NCBI RefSeq assembly: GCF_003583985.1
Contig: NZ_QXML01000002.1
Coordinates: 124,001 to 188,000, forward strand
From: Algoriphagus lacus
GTDB lineage: Bacteria > Bacteroidota > Bacteroidia > Cytophagales > Cyclobacteriaceae
DNA: 64,000 nucleotides
Direction: 5' to 3'
The notes below the pieces were generated by a model. That model made no database searches. It was not told the origin of the DNA and saw only the letters and a list, made by a program, of their open reading frames with translations. Numbering within the stretch: position 1 is the first letter of the stretch; each line of letters starts with the position of its first letter. The position numbers were made by a program, and so were the translations under genes. Shown here in pieces: positions 15,706 to 24,189 of the stretch.

Positions 15706-17922
15706 TTAGTTATTGATTTTTAATCGGAAACCGGTGTAGATCATTCTGCCTGCGATCGGCCCCCAAGTCATGGAAGCGTCAAAGTTTTCTCCAAAAGGAT
15801 TGGATGGGTCCACAATCGGATTTTCCTGTCGGAAATTTAAGATATTTTCTCCACCCAGATAAATGCTTCCCCATCTGAATCCTCTGGATATCTGTGCATT
15901 GACCAAAAAGAAGTCCGGAGACTCTGTTTCCAATCTGAACTCAGATGGACTATCGCTGGTGTCTGGCAGTCGCTGTGGACCATTCCAGTTTACAGTCAGA
16001 TCGGCTTTCCACTTATCAAATCGGGTGGCATAGGCCATATTGAAGAAGAATCGATCCTGACTCTGGTAAGGTACCTGCTGGAGGATTCCATTGGTAGTCA
16101 TCAAATTCTGGTAATTCTTGTAGGCAGCCTTCGCTTCGAACCGTTCTGAAATAGGATAACTCGCCTCCAACTGGAAGCTTTTTGCATACGAATCACCCTG
16201 AAGATTATCGATCACCAACAGGTCTGAGCTGATGTCCTGATCATAGACAAGTTGACTTTCAAACTGAGTGTAGAAATAATCTGCCACTACGGATAGCGGC
16301 TTCTCCTTGATCATCCAGCTGCCGGCCAAACTTAACCCGGAATTCCAGGAAACCTCAGGTTGAAGTTCTGCCTCGTATTGAATATCTCTAGAGCTTACCC
16401 ACACCATGCTGTTTTCCATCAGGGCATTTGGAGTTCTGTACCCTTTTCCGATCGAACCTCTCAAAGTCAAACTAGGAGTGAAAGCCCATCTCGCATGAAC
16501 TCTCGGGGTGAAGTACGTACCAAACAAGTTGTGGAAGTCAGTTCGACCTCCTGCCACCAGAGTGAAGTTGTCGTTTGGAATGTAGTTATATTCGAAGAAA
16601 GCTCCAGGAACAATTTCAGTTCTAAGGAAAGAAGTGTTCAAGCTTCCGGTTTGATTGGAATTGAAGCTTTCGTCAAAGTCATCCAGAAGAAAACTTACCC
16701 CGGTCTTATACTGGTGGAAGCTGCTTCCAAGGACATTTTGGTAAATGAAATTTCCGTAAAGCGTTTTTTCCTTTCCTTCGTAGATTCTTCGGCCAGCTCC
16801 TCCGCTGAAGTCCTGATACGACATGGAATATTGGAATCCCCAGCTTTGAGTAGGTTTGGAAGGATAAATCATGCCGATTTTTCCAAAGATTTCGGCCTTT
16901 CGGGTATCCATTTCATAACCGTACATTGGACTGGTGGCCAAGTTATCGTTGAATCCGAACCCAAGCTGACCGCCTGCGGATTCTGAGCTGAACACATTAA
17001 TTCCGATCTGAGCCATTAGCTGATCGCCTTCATATTTCCAGCGATTCAGGAAGTTGACCTGTCGGGTTTTGGGCATGTCCATGAAGCCATCCCCATTGGT
17101 ATCCATTTCGAGGAATTGCTGGCTGGCGTGAAACATGACTCCTGAGCTCCACTTTTCAGAAATTGGAATTTGTCTGTTGGCGTTGATTTCCAGTCTTCCA
17201 AAGGAATTCAGGTAGGAATTCAAGTACCACTTGTCCATGGATTCCGGCTTGAACAGTTCGACGTTGATTTGTCCGGTCATCGATTCATACCCATTGATCA
17301 CTGATCCTGCACCCTTTCCCACATCGATAGATTGGATCCAGGTACCTGGGACAAAAGTCAGACCTAAACGGGAATTTAAGCCGCGGATATTGGGTATACC
17401 TTCCCTGCTGATCAGGACATATCGACCGTCCAAACCCATCATTTGGATCATCTTGGTGCCTGTCACCGCATCAGCGTAGGATACATCTACGGAAGCGTTG
17501 GTCTCGAAGCTTTCCGAGAGATTGCAGCAGGCTGCTTTTTGAAGCTCGGCTTCTGTAATCAGAATATTGAGAAAAGGAGCTTCATCGACAATGGCTTCGG
17601 TTCTTCCTCGAACCGTGACAGTTTCTAAGGATTCGTCTGTCTCAAATAGGGTGACCATCATTTTTTCTCCGAATACCGGAGAAAGTGTGTCCGACACGTA
17701 ACCTATATAAGTAAAAATCAACCGATCAGAAGGTTGGATTTCCAGGAGTTCAAAGGAACCGTCGATTTGAGTGACAGCGCCGATTGATTTGCCGATAACC
17801 TGAATGGTAGCACCGATCAAGGGCTCCTGTGCATTGTTTTTTACTTCCCCGGAGACTTTGCCCTGGGAAAATGCTGTGATTGAAATAAGTAGTCCTGAGA
17901 ATAGGATAAGTAGAGTTTTCAT
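15706..17922 (-). CDS. TonB-dependent outer-membrane receptor, metal-type
   Basis: A 738-residue receptor. Order: signal peptide (1-19), carboxypeptidase-regulatory-like domain (about 22-95), TonB plug (about 105-220, with GYESMTGQINVELF), and a 22-strand-type barrel to the C-terminus (final IYTGFRLKINN). An unusual adjacent Cys132-Cys133 pair lies in the first part of the plug (KAACCNLSESF) and Met-rich stretches occur in the plug (TKMIQMMGLDG). Both fit a soft metal such as copper as cargo or signal. It lies in one operon with the HYC_CC_PP protein upstream (60 bases) and the HMA protein downstream (12 bases). Confidence 0.9.
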   Translation of the reverse strand: MKTLLILFSGLLISITAFSQGKVSGEVKNNAQEPLIGATIQVIGKSIGAVTQIDGSFELLEIQPSDRLIFTYIGYVSDTLSPVFGEKMMVTLFETDESLETVTVRGRTEAIVDEAPFLNILITEAELQKAACCNLSESFETNASVDVSYADAVTGTKMIQMMGLDGRYVLISREGIPNIRGLNSRLGLTFVPGTWIQSIDVGKGAGSVINGYESMTGQINVELFKPESMDKWYLNSYLNSFGRLEINANRQIPISEKWSSGVMFHASQQFLEMDTNGDGFMDMPKTRQVNFLNRWKYEGDQLMAQIGINVFSSESAGGQLGFGFNDNLATSPMYGYEMDTRKAEIFGKIGMIYPSKPTQSWGFQYSMSYQDFSGGAGRRIYEGKEKTLYGNFIYQNVLGSSFHQYKTGVSFLLDDFDESFNSNQTGSLNTSFLRTEIVPGAFFEYNYIPNDNFTLVAGGRTDFHNLFGTYFTPRVHARWAFTPSLTLRGSIGKGYRTPNALMENSMVWVSSRDIQYEAELQPEVSWNSGLSLAGSWMIKEKPLSVVADYFYTQFESQLVYDQDISSDLLVIDNLQGDSYAKSFQLEASYPISERFEAKAAYKNYQNLMTTNGILQQVPYQSQDRFFFNMAYATRFDKWKADLTVNWNGPQRLPDTSDSPSEFRLETESPDFFLVNAQISRGFRWGSIYLGGENILNFRQENPIVDPSNPFGENFDASMTWGPIAGRMIYTGFRLKINN

Positions 17923-17981
17923 TAAAATGACTTTTTAGTGATTGGAAAATTCACAAAGCCCCTGTGAAGGGGAAAGTCATT

Positions 17982-18359
17982 TTAAATCAAAAAAGTCTGG
18001 TGGAGAACCAGCAAATCCGGGATAGGAATATCCGGAAAATACCGGTTAGGAATGAGAATATCTGCTTCAGTTGAGCCAAAACCAGCTATTGTGAATACAT
18101 AAGCCAGCACAAATTCCGGAGAGATTTGTGTTTTGATTTCGGACTTTTTGAAGAAATCATCTGAATCTGCTTGGGCGATTTCATTTTCGCAGCAATCCAT
18201 TGGGACCTTGGACTCTGAATCGCAACAATCGTGAGATTCTGGGTTAATCGTTAGTCCACTGCTGATCAACTTTTCGTCACAATAGTGCTTTGCCCAAGCC
18301 AAGTTAACCTGACCGGCAAAAAAGATAAGAAGCAATATCGATGACAGTAGTTTTTTCAC
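17982..18359 (-). CDS. HYC_CC_PP family small exported protein
   Basis: A 125-residue protein starting with GTG and a signal peptide (1-23, ending AWA). The mature part opens with KHYCDEKL (His25-Tyr26-Cys27), followed by two Cys-Cys pairs (45-46 in HDCCDSE and 56-57 in MDCCENE). This is the pattern that names the HYC_CC_PP family of Bacteroidota. The C-terminal Pro-Pro element is degenerate (YFPDIPIPD) but the usual HQTFLI-type end is present. The family is found next to TonB receptors and HMA proteins, as here. The Cys/His pattern suggests metal binding; no activity has been shown. Confidence 0.8.
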   Translation of the reverse strand: MKKLLSSILLLIFFAGQVNLAWAKHYCDEKLISSGLTINPESHDCCDSESKVPMDCCENEIAQADSDDFFKKSEIKTQISPEFVLAYVFTIAGFGSTEADILIPNRYFPDIPIPDLLVLHQTFLI

Positions 18360-18394
18360 TTCGGCACAAAGATCTTCTTTTTTGGCAAAAAAGA

Positions 18395-18432
18395 AAACCT
18401 ACCCCAATAACGAACTGAGACGGGGTAGGTTT
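18395..18432 (-). terminator. Rho-independent terminator of the cytochrome gene
   Basis: A perfect 11-bp stem (18395-18405 with 18422-18432) and 16-base loop, followed on the minus strand by a T-rich run. It separates the cytochrome c gene from the HYC_CC_PP operon. Confidence 0.85.
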
Positions 18433-18449
18433 AAAAATTCTTTTAAGAC

Positions 18450-19436
18450 TTACTTGGCAGACGCCGTAAACTTGACCACTTCGTTTTTCATTGGCTTGAT
18501 TGTTTTGAGGTAGGCATAAATTGCTTTAAGGTCTTCTTCCTTCATCCCCGAATACATCAGCCAAGGCATCAGGGAGTTAAATTCACCCGGATTGATTTTG
18601 GGAACGACATAGCCAGAATCCTGATACTGCTTAAATCTGCCTACAAACATCTCTTCGGTCCAATTTCCGATTCCGGTTTCTTTGTCCTGTGTAATATTGG
18701 AAGAGGTGACTACCGAACCATCGGGAAAAGGAAAGCTTCGGCCTCCGGAAAAGGCCAACTCCGGTATAATCACCCCTTGGGGACTCACTTGCGTATGGCA
18801 TTCAATGCATCCAGAAGCATTGACCAAATAGGCACCATAAGCGACCTGGTCACTCGGGTCTGGTTTTTTGCTAAGTGTTGCGTTTACCGGCATGGTCCTA
18901 AGAATCAGATTGACAGGAAAGTCGGCTTTTGAATCCGGGATTTCACTCGCTATAGCCGGCAGGGAACGCACGTAGGCGATGATATCATAGATGTCCTCAG
19001 GATCCATTTTTCCATAGTATGAATAGGGCATCAGTGGAAACATCGGTCTGCCATCATTGGTCACTCCGGTGGTAATAAGTCTGAACAGCTCTCCGTCAGT
19101 GTAATCTGAGATGCCATGTGGAGTGATGTTTTTGGCATAAAAAACTCCAGGCAATCCCATTGAGTGATCAAACCGATCTCCACCAGCTCCTAAAGTACCC
19201 GGAGCGGGAGGACCGGAGAATAGGGAGAAATCACGCTTGGAATGGCAATCCATACAGACAGCCACGTGGTTGGCCAAGTAAGCTCCCCGTTCGATTCGGT
19301 CAGGCGTGTATTCGATGGTGAGTTCAGGAGCTGGATCTACTTTGGGAAAACCCAGTTGGAGAAAAGCAAATCCGCCGATTGCAAGAATGACAACAATGCC
19401 TAGCAGGTAGGCTACTACTTTCAAAAGTTTTTTCAT
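18450..19436 (-). CDS. Membrane-anchored diheme c-type cytochrome
   Basis: A 328-residue periplasmic electron carrier. An uncleaved N-terminal helix (7-28) anchors it. Two heme c sites are seen: CMDCH (61-65) and CIECH (210-214), each with a following Met candidate ligand (LMPYSYYG and LMPWLMYSGM). The two halves resemble each other, each ending in an AYVRSLP or AYLKTIKP helix, which suggests an internal duplication. Such diheme cytochromes often take electrons from dehydrogenases like gluconate 2-dehydrogenase or alcohol dehydrogenase. A GMC dehydrogenase lies 5 kb away, and it is divergent from the M20 gene. Confidence 0.92.
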   Translation of the reverse strand: MKKLLKVVAYLLGIVVILAIGGFAFLQLGFPKVDPAPELTIEYTPDRIERGAYLANHVAVCMDCHSKRDFSLFSGPPAPGTLGAGGDRFDHSMGLPGVFYAKNITPHGISDYTDGELFRLITTGVTNDGRPMFPLMPYSYYGKMDPEDIYDIIAYVRSLPAIASEIPDSKADFPVNLILRTMPVNATLSKKPDPSDQVAYGAYLVNASGCIECHTQVSPQGVIIPELAFSGGRSFPFPDGSVVTSSNITQDKETGIGNWTEEMFVGRFKQYQDSGYVVPKINPGEFNSLMPWLMYSGMKEEDLKAIYAYLKTIKPMKNEVVKFTASAK

Positions 19437-19732
19437 ATGGTTATAATTTGATAGTTATAGGCCATATGGAATCTCGCATGCTGAATTAACATTCATCTTT
19501 TTGAAGATATCATCATGCTCGATTTCATAGTGCTTTAAGGTTGGGTAACAAAAATTAATAAGATTCCCACTCTTTGGAAACTAATCATTTTAAAAGTTTC
19601 TAAATCTTCAGGAAAACTAAATTTTTTCTGCATAAGATTCTATTGAGAATTGTCGAAATGCACCAATGAACTCAGGGAATAATTCGCACTTCATTCATTA
19701 AGTATTAGTATTTTGCCAAAAAACAGCCAATC

Positions 19733-21157
19733 ATGAAAAAATATTTATCTCTTCTATTGCTCCTTATACTCGCTGCTCCCTTAGTGGCTCAGGATGATGT
19801 TCTTAAAAAACTGGACTCCAAAGCTGACTTCTATGGTGATATCGCAAGACAGATTTGGGCAAACCCGGAATTGGGATATCTCGAAACTAACAGTTCTGCA
19901 TTGCTCCAAAAGACCCTGTCTGATGCAGGATTTAAAGTGACAGCCGGTGTGGCTGAGATACCTACTGCATTTGTGGCAGAATTTGGCTCAGGAAAGCCAG
20001 TGATTGGAATAATGGCAGAATTTGATGCATTACCTGGAGTTTCTCAGGCTGCAGTCCCTTTCAAAAGCCCAGTGGTTGAAGGTGGAGCTGGCCATGCCTG
20101 CGGTCACCATTTGTTCGGTGCGGCATCTGTGGCAGCAGGGATTTCGGTCATGGAGTGGATGAAAGAAAATAAAATCCAAGGCACCTTGAGAGTATATGGT
20201 ACTCCTGCCGAAGAAGGTGGAGGAGGTAAAGTTTACATAGCCCGAGCTGGATTGATCAAGGATGTAGACGTGATGATGCACTGGCATCCCGGGTCTCAAA
20301 ATGCCGCCGGGGCAACTTCTTCGCTTGCGAATATCTCTACCAAGTTCAGATTTTACGGAGAAGCATCTCATGCTGCGGCAGCACCGGAAAGAGGGAAATC
20401 ATCCCTAGACGCGGTGGAAGCCATGAATTTCATGGTCAACCTTATGCGAGAGCACGTGCCAATGGAAACCAGAATGCACTACGTAATCACCAGAGGTGGT
20501 GAAGCTCCAAATGTGGTTCCTGCTTTTGCAGAATCCTATCACTATGTCCGCCATCCTAATGCACTGGTGGTGCAGGAGATTTTTGCCAGAATGGTGAAAG
20601 CAGCCGAAGGAGCTGCTTTAGGAACCCAAACCCGAATGGAATATGAAGTGATCAATGGGGTTTACAACCTGTTACCCAATGAAACTTTGGCCAGAATCAT
20701 GCACAAGAATCTGGAGACAATCGGAGGAGTGACCTACACTGCAGAAGAGAAAAAATTCGCAGAGGATATTATCAAAACTTTCCCTTCAGGTGTCAAATCA
20801 ACTCCTGAAGACGCTACGAAAATCGCTCCGTTTATTGTCAGTGAAGAAGGCGGTGGAGGCTCAACTGACGTGGGTGACATCAGCTGGCTGGTGCCTACAG
20901 TTGGCCTGAGTGCCGCTACATGGGTTCCAGGTACTTCTGCGCATACCTGGCAGGCTGTAGCTGCCGGAGGAACATCCATCGGTCAAAAAGGGATGATGGT
21001 TGCAGCTAAAACGATGACCTTGACTGCTATGGATATTTTTAAAGATCCGTCAGTGACAGGAAAGGCACTTGAAGAATTGAACAGGAGAAGAGGAGACGAT
21101 TTCGTCTATAAGGCTTTGGTCGGGGATCGCAAAGCCCCGCTCGATTACAGAAAGTAA
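19733..21157 (+). CDS. Exported M20 family amidohydrolase (AbgB-like)
   Basis: A 474-residue metallopeptidase with a Sec signal (1-19, ending LVAQ). It has the M20 amidohydrolase layout: an IARQIWANPELGYLE opening, MAEFDALPGV (Asp ligand), AGHACGHHLFGAAS (His ligands), TPAEEGGGGK (Glu pair, catalytic and ligand), MHWHPG, a dimerisation insert starting SHAAAAPERG, and a C-terminal AHTWQ His. The closest known branch is AbgB-type hydrolases of aminobenzoyl-glutamate and related acyl-amino acids. Export to the periplasm is unusual for AbgB itself, so the substrate may be a different N-acyl amino acid or peptide. It ends 28 bases before the patatin gene, so the two are probably one transcript. 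Confidence 0.9.
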   Translation: MKKYLSLLLLLILAAPLVAQDDVLKKLDSKADFYGDIARQIWANPELGYLETNSSALLQKTLSDAGFKVTAGVAEIPTAFVAEFGSGKPVIGIMAEFDALPGVSQAAVPFKSPVVEGGAGHACGHHLFGAASVAAGISVMEWMKENKIQGTLRVYGTPAEEGGGGKVYIARAGLIKDVDVMMHWHPGSQNAAGATSSLANISTKFRFYGEASHAAAAPERGKSSLDAVEAMNFMVNLMREHVPMETRMHYVITRGGEAPNVVPAFAESYHYVRHPNALVVQEIFARMVKAAEGAALGTQTRMEYEVINGVYNLLPNETLARIMHKNLETIGGVTYTAEEKKFAEDIIKTFPSGVKSTPEDATKIAPFIVSEEGGGGSTDVGDISWLVPTVGLSAATWVPGTSAHTWQAVAAGGTSIGQKGMMVAAKTMTLTAMDIFKDPSVTGKALEELNRRRGDDFVYKALVGDRKAPLDYRK

Positions 21158-21185
21158 GACCTATTTTTGGGCTGATTTTGATTTT

Positions 21186-23534
21186 ATGAAAAGGAAGTGC
21201 ACGCTGATATGTTTGTTTTTAGTGCTTTTGACAGGAATATGTGGCGAATCAAACGCATTTCAGCAAGTTCAATCAGCGGATGATCGGCCCAAAATAGGTT
21301 TGGTTCTCAGTGGTGGTGGAGCCAAAGGAATGGCTCATGTGGGCGTGATTCGGGCTATGGAAAAAGCCGGGATCCGCCCGGATTACGTCGTAGGCACCAG
21401 TATGGGTTCGGTCGTAGGCGGCCTCTATGCAATGGGATACAATGCTGACGAGTTGGAGAAAATCATCCGTGGGATTGATTGGGATTTGATCATTTCCAAC
21501 CGGGTAAGCTTTGAAAATATTGCCTTTGAGGAAAAGGAATACTACAATCGGTACCTGCTTGAATTCCCTATTCGGAACGGAAAAATTTCACTTCCTTCAG
21601 GACTGATTGAGGGACAAATGCTCTCTGAGGTTTTGCATTACTATACCTGGCCTGCCAGGAAGTATCAAAACTTTGATGAATTCCCGATTCCTTTTCGATG
21701 CATCGCTACTGATATCAGTACCGGTAAGCCGGTAATTTTCAAAGACGGATACCTCCACGATGCACTCCGATCGAGCATTGCCATTCCTACTGCATTTACC
21801 GCATTTCAGTTGGACAGCACCATGGTAGTGGATGGTGGGGTGGTCAATAATTTTCCCGTAGATGTGGTAAGGGAAATGGGCGCAGACTTTGTCATCGGGG
21901 TCAATGTAAGCGATGAGGATTTTATCAAAGCTGAGAAACTGGAAGGTTTTGGGGCTATTTTGATGCAGATTGCTATGGCAGAATCCCTTGGTAAAACTGC
22001 CGAAAACATCAAAATCACAGACATTTACATCAAGCCAGAACTTGGGCCTTACGGCACAGCCAGCTTCGGAGACTATGATGCCATCTTAAAAATCGGAGAT
22101 GAAACCGGGGAAAAGTTTTACCCCGAATTCAAGCGGGTTGCCGATAGCCTTGGACTTTCGGATCATGCTCAAGGTATAGGATTGGAAGCCCGTGCCATTC
22201 GGTTTAAAGACATCAGTGTGATAGGAAATTCCTTGTTTCCTACTCCCTTGATTTTATCCAAACTGGGACTTCAGGCTGGGGATGAAGTGACTCGAGACGA
22301 GTTGCAGGAGGGCATCAACAGGGTTTTTGGAATGAATGGTTTTTACAAGGTGGATTACAGCCTTGTTCCCTCAGGTGCAAACGATTATGCCCTTCAGATC
22401 CGAGTGAAAGAAAAACCATCAAAACTTCTCAATACATCCATTCACTACGACAACCAGTTTTCCGCAGGAATCCTTTTGAATTACACGGCGAGGGATCTTA
22501 TTGGTAAATCTTCACGTACGGTTGTAATTGCAGACATATCCGAAAATCCCAAGTTCCGGATCGACCACTACAAGTATGTGGGCCCAAGTAAAAAGTTCGC
22601 CTTCAATCTGCGCTTGAATTACCTCAACCAGGAATTACCGACTTATGAAAATGGAGAAGAACAGAACCTTACTGTTGTAAAAAATTCCAGGGCTGAGGCA
22701 TTGTTGATTTCAACTTCCTCCCTTCAGCAGGCTTTTTCATTTGGGATGATTTTTGAAAACAGCAATTCCAAATTCCGATTTAACTCAATTTTTTCGGAAG
22801 GTATCAAAAGTGCATACCAGCGCTACATGGGAATAAAATTCCGCTATTACCGCAATTCGCAGAATGACCGCAATTTCCCGACAAAAGGTGCGGAGGGATT
22901 GATTGAATCGGTTTTCAATATTCAGGATTGGATTGGGCTAAACTTGGAGTCCGGAGTGGATACCTTGTTCCTTGACTCAGACGGAGAACTGATTCCTGTT
23001 CCGGTGACTACTCTGGATAAGCTGGTCGAAACGCTGACTCCAAAGCCTCATGCAACGCTTTATGGTCGGTATTCCAAATTTTTAAGATTGAGTCCGAAGT
23101 TTCAATTCAGGCCTGAAGTGGCAGGTGGTTTGGTGCTTTCTACCGAGGAAGGTTCTAAGATTTTCCAGGATTTCTATGTAGGGGGATATCAAAACATCCG
23201 ATTTGGCGACACCCGATTTTGGGGCTTGAATTACGCTGAGGTGTCTACTCCAAATTTCATCAAAGCCGGTGCAGAACTCCAGTTTGTCCCTGTAAAAAAG
23301 ATATTTCTGCGTGGAGGGCTTAATTTTCTCGGCTTCAGCAAACAATACCCCTTAGATGAGACAGAATTTCCGGATAAAGTCTTCCGAGATGAGACCTATT
23401 TTGGCTATGGTGCCGATATTTCTTACAATTCGATCATGGGACCGATTTCATTTGGTGTTTCGAGCAATTCTGCCGACAAAAAGCTGAGGACCTATTTCTC
23501 AATCGGTCTTTCTTTTAATTATTCAGATCGCTAA
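21186..23534 (+). CDS. Patatin-like phospholipase with POTRA and outer-membrane barrel
   Basis: A 782-residue outer-membrane protein of the PlpD/type Vd-like architecture. Order: signal peptide (1-25), patatin domain (about 35-235), POTRA-like domain (about 335-415) and a 16-strand-type surface-antigen barrel to the end (final IGLSFNYSDR). Patatin motifs: oxyanion loop SGGGAKGMAHVG (42-53), nucleophile elbow GTSMGS with Ser72, and a DGG motif (VDGGVVNNFP) near residue 216 that gives the catalytic Asp. It should hydrolyse acyl chains of lipids on one side of the outer membrane. In this phylum the patatin domain may stay tethered to the barrel. It follows the M20 gene closely and is followed by a terminator. 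Confidence 0.92.
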   Translation: MKRKCTLICLFLVLLTGICGESNAFQQVQSADDRPKIGLVLSGGGAKGMAHVGVIRAMEKAGIRPDYVVGTSMGSVVGGLYAMGYNADELEKIIRGIDWDLIISNRVSFENIAFEEKEYYNRYLLEFPIRNGKISLPSGLIEGQMLSEVLHYYTWPARKYQNFDEFPIPFRCIATDISTGKPVIFKDGYLHDALRSSIAIPTAFTAFQLDSTMVVDGGVVNNFPVDVVREMGADFVIGVNVSDEDFIKAEKLEGFGAILMQIAMAESLGKTAENIKITDIYIKPELGPYGTASFGDYDAILKIGDETGEKFYPEFKRVADSLGLSDHAQGIGLEARAIRFKDISVIGNSLFPTPLILSKLGLQAGDEVTRDELQEGINRVFGMNGFYKVDYSLVPSGANDYALQIRVKEKPSKLLNTSIHYDNQFSAGILLNYTARDLIGKSSRTVVIADISENPKFRIDHYKYVGPSKKFAFNLRLNYLNQELPTYENGEEQNLTVVKNSRAEALLISTSSLQQAFSFGMIFENSNSKFRFNSIFSEGIKSAYQRYMGIKFRYYRNSQNDRNFPTKGAEGLIESVFNIQDWIGLNLESGVDTLFLDSDGELIPVPVTTLDKLVETLTPKPHATLYGRYSKFLRLSPKFQFRPEVAGGLVLSTEEGSKIFQDFYVGGYQNIRFGDTRFWGLNYAEVSTPNFIKAGAELQFVPVKKIFLRGGLNFLGFSKQYPLDETEFPDKVFRDETYFGYGADISYNSIMGPISFGVSSNSADKKLRTYFSIGLSFNYSDR

Positions 23535-23542
23535 ACCAGATT

Positions 23543-23575
23543 GGGATATAATTTCCGTTGGTGGAATTATATCCC
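23543..23575 (+). terminator. Hairpin terminator after the patatin gene
   Basis: Stem GGGATATAATTTCC (23543-23556) with GGAATTATATCCC (23563-23575), with one bulge, then GATTT. Confidence 0.7.
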
Positions 23576-23643
23576 GATTTACTCCGGCTTTTTTCAAAAA
23601 AATCTATCTTGTCATTCTGTATTTGCCCAAAATACCGAATACT

Positions 23644-24177
23644 ATGGATAGACGTAAATCCCTCAAAATCATCGGTGGATCCGTGGCTGGAATCGCCGGT
23701 TTGGTTTTTGCCGATTGGAAGTGGCAAATCGTGGATCGGATCGCTCATACCGGCTTTTTCAGCTTCGATGATGAGCAATTGATCTCGGTGATCGCGGACA
23801 CTTTAATCCCCGCTGGCCTTCCTCCTAAGCTGCCTACTCCTGATGCGCAACCTATCGGAGCGCTGAGTACAGGAACAGATCAGTTTTTGATCAAACTTTT
23901 CGAGCAATGCTATGAAAAGGAAGATCAGGAATTGATCAAAGCTCAGTTGAAATCCCTAAAAAAGTCGGGTTTTGAAGATCTTTCCCAAGAAGAACGGGAA
24001 AAAGCACTGATGGCGTTGAAAGATTCTGAAAATGAGGATGAAAACAAGTTTTACGACTTGATGCGATCCAATACGATCATGGGTTTTACTACCGTAAAAG
24101 AAGTCATGGCCGACTACAGGGGCTACCAAGTTGCTCCAGGTTTTTATCACGGATGTGTGGACGTTCCCCAAGTTTAA
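23644..24177 (+). CDS. Gluconate 2-dehydrogenase subunit 3 family protein (TAT signal)
   Basis: A 177-residue small subunit of a GMC-type periplasmic dehydrogenase. The start is ATG 23644, seven codons inside the longest frame, because it directly precedes a twin-arginine-like signal (DRRKSLKIIGGS, Arg3-Arg4) with a hydrophobic core. The body has the family's helical motifs: ISVIADTLIPAG, a Gly/Thr-rich GALSTGTDQFLIKL, and the C-terminal VAPGFYHGC. The role of this subunit is to carry and stabilise the flavin subunit, which lacks its own signal and is exported with it. It is 12 bases upstream of the GMC gene. Confidence 0.9.
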   Translation: MDRRKSLKIIGGSVAGIAGLVFADWKWQIVDRIAHTGFFSFDDEQLISVIADTLIPAGLPPKLPTPDAQPIGALSTGTDQFLIKLFEQCYEKEDQELIKAQLKSLKKSGFEDLSQEEREKALMALKDSENEDENKFYDLMRSNTIMGFTTVKEVMADYRGYQVAPGFYHGCVDVPQV

Positions 24178-24189
24178 TCACCAAACGAC

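Noticed and set aside
19437..19732. A TATTTTG sequence near 19708 as the -7 box of the M20 gene
   Set aside because: The spacing within the box is one base short of TAnnTTTG and no -33 element is seen at the right distance.
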